From CAZAMT01 sp964486145 (GTDB taxonomy: Bacteria; Bacteroidota; Bacteroidia; Bacteroidales; JAAAOM01), in the NCBI GenBank assembly GCA_964486145.1, contig CAZAMT010000251.1:1-6277 (forward strand): 6,277 bases of DNA, given 5' to 3'. Every line of letters starts with the position of its first letter. The first letter of the stretch is position 1. Both the position numbers and the translations under genes were made by a program. Below are positions 1 to 6,277 of this stretch, piece after piece. Under the pieces are notes generated by a model that worked only from the letters and a program-made list of their open reading frames with translations, was not told where the DNA came from and searched no databases.

Positions 1-3000
1 CCGATACGCAAAGTCATCGTGGAGCCATGAAGCGGAAAATTCAGCGGAAGTGAGAATTTTCCCCACTTCGACTGGCAGTTGAACGCACTTTCAGCAACTT
101 CACCGGGAATAAAAATCCTGGTAAAAGCACCGCCATCGATACTTACCTCAACAGCAGGAGCTTTTGTAAAATAGCTGTTCCAGCCTGTATTGGCAAACGA
201 CCACCAGGATAATTCAGTAATAACCTTGTAATCTGAAATGTCAATATTGGTGAACTGAATGGTATCACCTGCATCAGATAAATTACCCAACCAGATTCGT
301 CCTTCCCCGGATGCACCTTGCGCCTTTGGTGATACCTGCCACCATTCATTTATCGACACGGAATCATTTGTAAAATCAGCAATGGCATCGGATGAGAATT
401 TGGTGTATTCGTTTGCCAGCCCCTGAAACCCGTTGTCTTCATTTCCAAAAGTTTCAAACAAAATGGTATCAACATACAACGGAGGTGCACCTGTAAACAA
501 TCGAAATGTCACTTTGTATTCAGTGAAATTTTCAGGATTACTATTTTCCTCAACCCGGATAACTGTGGTGCGGTCATCTTCATTTACAAAAATCCGTTGA
601 TCCAATCCAATGGCTTCTTTCACCGAAACAGAGCTTCCTTCAACTTCTTCATAGGTCAATACTGGCGCTTGCTGAATCGTAACGGGAAGGTTAACGGTAT
701 AATTAAATATTTCATTATTGAAAGCAGGTGTAAGCTGAAACGCAGATATGGACAGGCTTTCGAGAAAAGGTTTATCAATAATCGAAAAAAAAACCTCATC
801 ATCGTCGGTTAATCCTGTTTCAATATTCTGTGCAACAGCGCGAATTTTATAATCACCTTCCGATGCCGGAATCCACTCCATTGAATATGGTTCAATAACA
901 CTGAATCCAATCATATCGTGAAAATTAAAATAGGTAACCGTATCAGCGACTCCATCAACTGTAACATCCAGCATTACAGATTGCCCGACAAAAGCAAACT
1001 GGACTTTATCATCAATGTTAAATTTGATGAACGGCGTGTTTGCGAATGTGCCAACAGTGATGGAAATTGTATCTGAAGTTTTCCATAACCCGAGGTTATC
1101 AGTCACTTTGACAAAAAGTTCAACTTCCCCATTCGGAATGTTTTCCCAAATGATGGTTGATTGCAATCCGTCCAGTGTTTTTACAAGCCTGTTGTTTTGA
1201 TAGAGCTCGGTTTTGTATATTCGCCCATCTGTATCCTCAGCCGTAACATGAATTTCCAGTTCATCTCCCTCAACTACTTCGGTTGCAGGAATACTTATGT
1301 TCACCGAAGGAGCAATATTCTTCGTGATACTTCCGCCGGAGGCACACAAAAAGCCATACGCTGCGGCTGCCGGAGCAATGTTCTGATGAATCGTATATTC
1401 TGCACCAGCGGGCGCTGTGTACTGGTCAAACCAAAGTTCATGTACCGGCCATTGTGTAAATCCGTTATCATCCTGGTAGGATGGATAAATCCGACCATCC
1501 AACAGGAAAAAGTCATTGTCCCATGGACCACCATAAGCACAATTATTTCCTCCAAAGGCCATCCAATCACATAATGTGCGCGGACTGTAAGGCGGAACAC
1601 CCGGAATGTTTCCAAAAATACCATCGTATTGACTGTCTTTGTGCAGGATGTGAATGGGATGTTGGTGCCCCACGCCTGTTAACCACACATAATTCATTTG
1701 GTTTCCTCCAAGGAAATAATCACCGGTTAAATAGCAGGCGTCCAGGTAATCCTGGTTACCCGTCACTCCGTGGGCAACCATTGCTGCCAGAATCCAGGGT
1801 GTAGTTGCCTGGCCGTTCCAGACAGGTTGAGAGAAGTCACCTCCCATACGCATGCTCCTGTTCTTATCAACAATGCTTTTCATTACGACACGGTGCGCAT
1901 CCTTTTCAATGGCCTGGATAAGATCGGCTTGTAATTGAGCATCAAAAGTTCCGCTATACAGTGGATCGGTATCATCGATGGTGGCATAGGCCCAAACAGC
2001 CCATTTGCTTTCACCAAGATAATTGGTTGAAGAAGAAATATTTTTAGCTAATAAGTCTGCTTTCAACTGATCAAGGTAATCCTGGTTTCCGGTGGTCTTA
2101 TACAACCAGGAAGCTGCATCTGCACGATTCTCTATAAAATGATTTTTATTTTCATCACCCTCACGTGTATTATTTGTTGCCCAGATATAGGCATTTTCAG
2201 CAGCAGCCATGTAATCGGTCGTGATTGTTGAATAGTCTTCAGTTGTTTTACCTTCGGCGATTTTTAAGCAATGAACATATTGGGCCGCTATGCTCGCGAA
2301 AGCATATGAGTCGCGCGGATCTTCACCATGCACAATCCATGTCCGGTAATCGGTGAATGAGGTGGTTAAGGGTTTACCATCATCTTTGAAATCAAATCCC
2401 TGATTTACATGGAAATCGGCATTAGTCAAACCACTTTTATCGGAAATATCAGGTTGAACGCGTGAACCGAAGATTCCTCCCGTTGGCCCGATGTTGTTTT
2501 TGAAATAGTCAATTAGCCAGACTGCTTCATCGAGAATATCGGGCATGTGCGTATTGACATATCCGTTTGCAGCTTGGGATTCAGGGATGTTTAACTCTCC
2601 ATCATTAAAGTTATCTGGTGTAAGTTCGTAGGTATACATGAGCGATCGGGGAACTCTGAAGTGGCTGAAATAACCATCCCAGTCGCCTGCATCATGGTAC
2701 CAACCGCGGATACCACGTACATCAAAGGTATAATCAATGCTGTCGAAAATACGTTGCTTTTGGTTTTTGCCACTTTCATCGGTAAGGTCCATGGTTCGCA
2801 CCGAGGTATAAACAATTTCCCTTTTGGTCCATTCAGGACGATGGTACATACCTGCATATTGCTCCGGCAGTTCGGTAATGGCTCTTTCAAAGTATATTGC
2901 CCTCGTGGCATAATAGAAAGCTTCATGGTATGCATCATCGTGTATTCGGAATGGATATGAGCATCCAACGCTGTCGATGGCAATAATGTATTCACCCTGG

Positions 3001-3776
3001 GTTTCAAACGATGAAAAATCACATTCCCAAACATCGGATTTAACAAAATTTTTATTTGGACCGACGTCGGTTTTATCACTGTCAGGACCACTGGTTTCAT
3101 AATCTTTTTGTTTTTGCAGCGTTCCGTTATAAACCGAACCACCTAAGCTACCATCTGAATGAACAGGATAGATATCAAAACGTGCACCATCATACGCATC
3201 GATATCCAGCGAGCCAAGATCACCCATCCATTGCGATACATAAGCATATCTTTTTTTACCGATAGGCGAATAACCCAATTGATTGGTATGTATGGCAACG
3301 GATCGTGTTTTTTTATCATCAAATACGATCGTCCATTCATCCATGTTATCTGCAAGATTGGCAACCTTTACCTTATAGCTGTGCCCATTGACCATGGGAT
3401 TGGGAAGTTCAAGGTAAACAAAATGAAACTGAATATAGGGGTTCATACATTTACTGCCATTCCAGTCGCAATTTGAGCTTATATCATGAATTTTACTTTT
3501 TCTTCCCACGTTTACCGGGTATACACCTTCTTTGTAATTATCATCTTCTGCACTTACAATCTGATAAGATTTAAGAAGCATGGCATCATCCAACGGAAGT
3601 GGCCATTTGGCAGGCTGGTCGGCACCGGTGCCCCGCTTGGCAATGTACCCGTCATCAAAAGTTAACCGGATGATTTTATTGGTAACCGGCAGCACTTCGA
3701 TCAAATCAGAACCAAATACAGGTATAATACAGACAAATAAACATAAAATAACCAGAAGTTTCTGCATATTATTCAT
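1..3776 (-). CDS. Secreted multidomain glycoside hydrolase family 9 protein (cellulase/beta-glucanase type), 3' end beyond window
   Basis: Open for 1,258 codons with no stop, continuing past base 1. Residues 1-22 look like a Sec signal peptide (KLLVILCLFVCIIPVFG, cut before S23); no lipobox. Residues 23-155 form an unassigned beta-rich domain with a close cysteine pair (C103, C110). Residues 160-279 resemble the CelD_N Ig-like domain (NQLGYSP at 165-171). Residues 281-815 are the GH9 (alpha/alpha)6 catalytic domain: WYHDAGD at 359-365 supplies the expected aspartates D362 and D365, and W782-x-D784 followed by E793-YTIHQ-N799 matches the second GH9 signature, making E793 the likely general acid. 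The usual H-x-R motif appears as H712-K-D. Then come Ig-like domains (about 819-909 and 910-1001), a cadherin-like beta-sandwich domain (about 1003-1095), and a beta-rich region from 1098. It probably cleaves beta-1,4-glucan or a related polymer outside the cell; the substrate cannot be read from sequence. M4 (base 3767) is an alternative start; neither has a Shine-Dalgarno sequence. Confidence 0.9.
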   Translation of the reverse strand, partial: MNNMQKLLVILCLFVCIIPVFGSDLIEVLPVTNKIIRLTFDDGYIAKRGTGADQPAKWPLPLDDAMLLKSYQIVSAEDDNYKEGVYPVNVGRKSKIHDISSNCDWNGSKCMNPYIQFHFVYLELPNPMVNGHSYKVKVANLADNMDEWTIVFDDKKTRSVAIHTNQLGYSPIGKKRYAYVSQWMGDLGSLDIDAYDGARFDIYPVHSDGSLGGSVYNGTLQKQKDYETSGPDSDKTDVGPNKNFVKSDVWECDFSSFETQGEYIIAIDSVGCSYPFRIHDDAYHEAFYYATRAIYFERAITELPEQYAGMYHRPEWTKREIVYTSVRTMDLTDESGKNQKQRIFDSIDYTFDVRGIRGWYHDAGDWDGYFSHFRVPRSLMYTYELTPDNFNDGELNIPESQAANGYVNTHMPDILDEAVWLIDYFKNNIGPTGGIFGSRVQPDISDKSGLTNADFHVNQGFDFKDDGKPLTTSFTDYRTWIVHGEDPRDSYAFASIAAQYVHCLKIAEGKTTEDYSTITTDYMAAAENAYIWATNNTREGDENKNHFIENRADAASWLYKTTGNQDYLDQLKADLLAKNISSSTNYLGESKWAVWAYATIDDTDPLYSGTFDAQLQADLIQAIEKDAHRVVMKSIVDKNRSMRMGGDFSQPVWNGQATTPWILAAMVAHGVTGNQDYLDACYLTGDYFLGGNQMNYVWLTGVGHQHPIHILHKDSQYDGIFGNIPGVPPYSPRTLCDWMAFGGNNCAYGGPWDNDFFLLDGRIYPSYQDDNGFTQWPVHELWFDQYTAPAGAEYTIHQNIAPAAAAYGFLCASGGSITKNIAPSVNISIPATEVVEGDELEIHVTAEDTDGRIYKTELYQNNRLVKTLDGLQSTIIWENIPNGEVELFVKVTDNLGLWKTSDTISITVGTFANTPFIKFNIDDKVQFAFVGQSVMLDVTVDGVADTVTYFNFHDMIGFSVIEPYSMEWIPASEGDYKIRAVAQNIETGLTDDDEVFFSIIDKPFLESLSISAFQLTPAFNNEIFNYTVNLPVTIQQAPVLTYEEVEGSSVSVKEAIGLDQRIFVNEDDRTTVIRVEENSNPENFTEYKVTFRLFTGAPPLYVDTILFETFGNEDNGFQGLANEYTKFSSDAIADFTNDSVSINEWWQVSPKAQGASGEGRIWLGNLSDAGDTIQFTNIDISDYKVITELSWWSFANTGWNSYFTKAPAVEVSIDGGAFTRIFIPGEVAESAFNCQSKWGKFSLPLNFPLHGSTMTLRI

Positions 3777-3832
3777 TATGGAAAATTTAATTTAAAATGA
3801 AAGTGCACGCAATCTTCGCATGTTTTAGTTTA

Positions 3833-3864
3833 CAAACGTTTTAACAATAATAAGAATACGTAAA
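3833..3864 (-). promoter_or_regulatory. Weak Bacteroidota-type promoter candidate upstream of the GH9 gene
   Basis: Reading the minus strand, TTTA (3864-3861) is followed after 20 bases by AACGTTTG (3840-3833). This resembles the Bacteroidota -33/-7 pattern (TTTG and TAnnTTTG, about 19 bases apart) with one mismatch in each box. The -7-like box ends 56 bases before the GH9 start codon, a plausible leader length. The 205-bp gap between the two genes makes an independent promoter reasonable. The match is weak, and such A/T-rich DNA gives chance matches. Confidence 0.25.
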
Positions 3865-3910
3865 TTTGAAAACCAATTGCTCGTTTAATGTTATTGAATG
3901 TCGATTTTTA

Positions 3911-3939
3911 GCATATTTTAATGAACCATTAAATGTTGC
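3911..3939. repeat. Small inverted repeat (A/T-rich hairpin) in the intergenic gap
   Basis: TTTAATG (3917-3923) and CATTAAA (3927-3933) are perfect 7-bp complements around a 3-base loop. GCA (3911-3913) and TGC (3937-3939) can add three outer pairs beyond a 3x3 internal loop. On the minus strand no T-tract follows, so this is not a standard intrinsic terminator. It could be a weak RNA structure after the TIM-barrel gene, a protein-binding site, or chance in A/T-rich DNA. Confidence 0.3.
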
Positions 3940-3967
3940 CATCTTTAAAAAAATGTTCGTAATATGA

Positions 3968-3979
3968 GTCAATATTGAC
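3968..3979. repeat. 12-bp perfect palindrome just after the TIM-barrel gene stop codon
   Basis: GTCAATATTGAC is its own reverse complement over 12 bases and begins two bases after the TAA stop of the upstream gene (3984-3982). Symmetry stops at both flanks. On the minus strand a run of seven T lies about 14 bases further on (around 3955-3949), too far and with too weak a stem for a classic terminator. It may be an operator-like site for a dimeric regulator, a remnant terminator, or coincidence. Confidence 0.35.
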
Positions 3980-3981
3980 GA

Positions 3982-4911
3982 TTAAACCAACGCAACCACG
4001 TTTTTCATCTTCTCAAGGCCTGTTTTTGCAACCTGAAATGCATCTTGCTGCCAGTAGGTTTCATTAAAAAGTTCAAGAGAAAGCGTTATGGTTCCTCCCA
4101 AATTGCTTACATCGGTCATGATTTGTTTCATTGGTGCTACGCCATCGCCCGGATAAACCCTGTCTTTGTCTTTTTGTTCTGTTCGTATAATGTCGGGAAC
4201 GAAGTCGTTCATGTGAAAAACCTCAATTACATTGTTTCCAAGCAGTTTTAATCCATTGAAACCCGAACCTCCCCTGAAGAGGTGGTATATATCAGGAAGC
4301 AGTCGTGTATCCCTGTCGTTCGCTACTGCTGCTACCATAAGAGCCTGGCCCAGGTGGTAGAAATGCATTGATGCCCCCCAGAATTCGAGCTGTGGCATAA
4401 CACCGGTTTTTCTTCCCAACTCAAGTAATGCTTTGTACCTGGCCCCAACTTCAAACAAATTTAAGGATTCATTTACACCCGCTGCAGGGGCTGCAATACG
4501 CTGACAATCAATTTCAGCCATCATGTTCATTTCCTCTTCCATTTGCTTAAATCCTTCTTCGCGGACCTGATCATTATTGACCATCCAGGGAGCAAAGCCT
4601 ATGGCGCTTGTAACAGATATGTGATTATCTTTTAAAAATTTACGCAAACCCGAGAGAGAGTTGCCCTCATTCTTATATGCCTGAATGTCCCTGACCCATA
4701 ACTCAACGCTGTCATAGCCGGCATGTGCAGCAATTTCGATGTATTTTAATAATCCGGGATTCTGTCCTCGAATGGTACTTGTGTTCAGGCAATATTTAAA
4801 TGTCGTTTTGTTGACAGGTTTTTGTGTTGCTGAAACAGATTGTGGTAAAAATGCAGTGGTTGCGGCAACGCCCGCGGTTTTGATTAAATTTCTTCGGCTG
4901 ATGGTTTTCAT
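3982..4911 (-). CDS. Tat-exported TIM-barrel protein, sugar phosphate isomerase/epimerase (xylose isomerase-like) superfamily
   Basis: 309 residues. The N-terminus has a twin-arginine signal, ISRRNLIKTAG (4-14), then a short hydrophobic stretch ending SVSA (25-28), so cleavage before T29 is likely and the enzyme should act in the periplasm. The rest fits a xylose isomerase-like (AP endonuclease family 2) barrel: an early strand with GYDSVELW (65-72) and four candidate divalent-metal ligands at strand ends, E176 in QLEFWG, D207 in LPDIYH, H233 in FHMND and E280 in LSLELF. R251 with PGDG (254-257) matches the R-x(2)-PG-[ED]-G loop common in these sugar epimerases/isomerases. Family members isomerise, epimerise or cleave sugars and inositol derivatives; the substrate is unknown. 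The start lies 12 bases after the oxidoreductase stop, so the two are probably co-transcribed. No Shine-Dalgarno sequence precedes the ATG. Ligand roles are inferred from family pattern. Confidence 0.88.
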   Translation of the reverse strand: MKTISRRNLIKTAGVAATTAFLPQSVSATQKPVNKTTFKYCLNTSTIRGQNPGLLKYIEIAAHAGYDSVELWVRDIQAYKNEGNSLSGLRKFLKDNHISVTSAIGFAPWMVNNDQVREEGFKQMEEEMNMMAEIDCQRIAAPAAGVNESLNLFEVGARYKALLELGRKTGVMPQLEFWGASMHFYHLGQALMVAAVANDRDTRLLPDIYHLFRGGSGFNGLKLLGNNVIEVFHMNDFVPDIIRTEQKDKDRVYPGDGVAPMKQIMTDVSNLGGTITLSLELFNETYWQQDAFQVAKTGLEKMKNVVALV

Positions 4912-4923
4912 GAATGTAAATTA

Positions 4924-6264
4924 TTAAATTTTAACTGATGGGAACTCCCATCCATTTTGGTATTCAGGGTGAATGTAGGCGTCAGCTTCAGGATTATCCT
5001 GAAACTTCATTTGGCCTGGCAGATAATTAAGGCTTTTACCGCCTAATCTGTGCGAAATATTGGCCATACAGGCCACTTCGGTTGCAAAGCTTCCCTTTTC
5101 AATTGTTCCGTTGGTATTCTGGTTATTTGTTCTGACACATTCAACCCAATTGATCATGTGATTGTGCTGGTTGCCATAAGGGCCGTTCACTTCCACCGGT
5201 TTTATCAGCGGTTTTCCGTCTGCACCGTTTTGCGGAATAATCTCGTATCCGGTTCGGTTGCAAACCAAAGTGCCGTTACTTCCAATCCACGCAACTCCGT
5301 CAATCCGGTTATACAACCTGGTTGCCTGTTGTTCCCAAACCACATGATAATTGTCGAATTGAAACACTGAAGTCTGAACCCTTGGTGTTTCTGTCATTGT
5401 ATCGGGATGCCTGTACCCAACGGAAAATACCGTCTTCGGATATTCTCTCGGATGCCCCAGAGCAAGAAGCCCATCGAAAGCCGAATCGAGATAATGTACC
5501 CAGTCGGTTTGTTGTCCACCGCCAAAATCCCAGTAGTTTCTCCATTGTTTATGAAATCTGTTGCTGTTATAGGGTCGAAATGATGTCGGTCCAATCCACA
5601 TATCGTAATCAATCGTTTCGGGGACCGGCTGCGGGGCAGGGTCATAAATAACCGGACTGGTGTTGCCGGGAATCCAGCAATGCACTTTGTAAACATCGCC
5701 CAAAACTCCCGTTTTTAAAATGTTAAAGGCATCAATAAAATAGCCCAGACTAATTTGCCAGAGCCCTGTGGTTACAACATTCTGATATTTTCGTTGCATT
5801 TCCACCATCAGCCTGCATTCTGCAATAGTGCGTCCAACAGGCTTTTCTACATAAATAGCTTTACCTGCTTTGCATGCTTCGGCAAACATATAGGCATGCC
5901 AGTGATCGGGAGTGGCTATAATAACTCCGTCGATATCTTTGTTTTCGAGAAGTTTGCGGAAATCGTCATAAAATTTAATACTGCCTGCCCTATCCGGAAA
6001 TTCATTTTTAAGTACGGCGGCCTGCTCCTTCAATCGTACCTGATCCACATCGCACATGGCAACGCATTGCACACCGGAATCTGCCCGTAACAAGTGCTGC
6101 ATATTTTCGGTGCCCCACCAGTTTATGCCAATTACGCCAACGTTTATGCGATCAGAAGGTGGTGTTGATGCATACAGTTTTTTGGGGATTGATGTGTATA
6201 TTCCTGCCCCGGCCATGGTAATTGCCGATTTTTTCAGAAATGATCTTCTGCTTTTATTTTTCAT
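4924..6264 (-). CDS. Tat-exported Gfo/Idh/MocA-family NAD(P)-dependent oxidoreductase
   Basis: 446 residues. A twin-arginine signal, KSRRSFLKKSA (4-14), precedes a hydrophobic segment and a likely cut after LYA (30-32), which predicts a periplasmic enzyme. A Rossmann domain follows: INVGVIG (40-46), the CDVD strand end (71-74) that would contact the cofactor ribose, and ATPDHWHA (117-124). The family hallmark EKP is at 140-142, with K141 the expected catalytic lysine. The C-terminal alpha/beta domain holds DMWIGP (221-226) and WDFGGGQQTDWVHYLD (245-260), where D254 and H257 are the expected active-site pair. Family members oxidise or reduce hydroxyls of sugars, cyclitols or glycosides. The glycine loop is unusual (G46-I-N-W-W-G51). 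The gene ends in tandem stops TAATAA and is followed after 12 bases by the TIM-barrel gene, indicating an operon. Only 13 bases upstream are in view, so its promoter cannot be assessed. Substrate unknown. Confidence 0.92.
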   Translation of the reverse strand: MKNKSRRSFLKKSAITMAGAGIYTSIPKKLYASTPPSDRINVGVIGINWWGTENMQHLLRADSGVQCVAMCDVDQVRLKEQAAVLKNEFPDRAGSIKFYDDFRKLLENKDIDGVIIATPDHWHAYMFAEACKAGKAIYVEKPVGRTIAECRLMVEMQRKYQNVVTTGLWQISLGYFIDAFNILKTGVLGDVYKVHCWIPGNTSPVIYDPAPQPVPETIDYDMWIGPTSFRPYNSNRFHKQWRNYWDFGGGQQTDWVHYLDSAFDGLLALGHPREYPKTVFSVGYRHPDTMTETPRVQTSVFQFDNYHVVWEQQATRLYNRIDGVAWIGSNGTLVCNRTGYEIIPQNGADGKPLIKPVEVNGPYGNQHNHMINWVECVRTNNQNTNGTIEKGSFATEVACMANISHRLGGKSLNYLPGQMKFQDNPEADAYIHPEYQNGWEFPSVKI

Positions 6265-6277
6265 CTGTTTAAAATTT

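Noticed and set aside
1161..1804. Plus-strand ORFs of 137 and 107 codons opposite the GH9 gene
   Set aside because: They overlap each other and are antisense to the GH9 catalytic and Ig-like coding sequence; no start context or domain supports them.
2591..3142. 183-codon minus-strand ORF, with similar shorter ones at 143-349, 1301-1624 and 3143-3364
   Set aside because: All lie in the same alternate frame inside the GH9 gene, whose own frame is open and gives clear domain motifs. The alternate products show no recognisable domain.
1..3776. The left 3.8 kb as a decayed or frameshifted gene, because it contains no closed long ORF
   Set aside because: Codon-by-codon reading from the ATG at 3776 gives one unbroken frame to base 1. 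It looks unclosed only because the stop lies beyond the window.
3700..3776. Lipoprotein signal peptide on the GH9 protein (cysteines C12 and C16)
   Set aside because: Neither cysteine is preceded by the small residue (G, A or S) a lipobox needs. The hydrophobic core and VFG-S end fit ordinary signal peptidase I cleavage.
3911..3939. Intrinsic terminator for the upstream two-gene unit
   Set aside because: The stem is A/T-only in its core and no T-tract follows it on the minus strand, so it is recorded only as an inverted repeat.
5050..6090. Plus-strand ORFs of about 100 codons opposite the oxidoreductase (5050-5370, 5322-5651, 5755-6090)
   Set aside because: They are antisense to a well-supported enzyme gene and their translations show no family features.

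Overview
The window fits a member of the Bacteroidota, most likely a free-living polysaccharide degrader (a Marinilabiliales/Prolixibacteraceae-type relative is a guess). The reasons are the moderate-to-low G+C, A/T-rich leaders with no Shine-Dalgarno sequence, two Tat-exported proteins of the 'SRRxxLK' type common in this phylum, and a very long secreted glycoside hydrolase with stacked Ig-like domains. No RNA gene, CRISPR array, insertion sequence or integrase is visible.

All three genes lie on the minus strand, so transcription runs from high to low coordinates. First (6264 to 4924) is a Tat-exported Gfo/Idh/MocA-family NAD(P)-dependent oxidoreductase. Twelve bases later comes a Tat-exported TIM-barrel protein of the sugar phosphate isomerase/epimerase (xylose isomerase-like) superfamily (4911 to 3982). 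The two form an evident bicistronic unit. After a 205-bp A/T-rich gap with a 12-bp palindrome, a small hairpin and a weak promoter candidate, a giant ORF starts at 3776 and runs off the left edge. It is open for all 1,258 codons in view.

The giant ORF is a secreted glycoside hydrolase family 9 (GH9, cellulase/beta-glucanase type) enzyme. From the N-terminus it has a Sec signal peptide, an unassigned beta-rich domain, a CelD_N-type Ig-like domain, the GH9 (alpha/alpha)6 catalytic domain, two bacterial Ig-like domains, a cadherin-like beta-sandwich domain, and the start of a further beta-rich, possibly carbohydrate-binding domain. The C-terminus, where a type IX secretion sorting domain would be expected, lies outside the window.

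A plausible joint role is that the GH9 enzyme cuts a beta-glucan or related polymer outside the cell, while the two Tat proteins oxidise and isomerise or otherwise modify the released sugars or glycosides in the periplasm. That functional link rests on neighbourhood and family knowledge only. This is mostly an ordinary carbohydrate-degradation region. The points worth a second look are the variant GH9 His motif, the altered nucleotide-binding loop of the oxidoreductase, the export of a cofactor-dependent enzyme pair, and the small symmetric elements in the intergenic gap.
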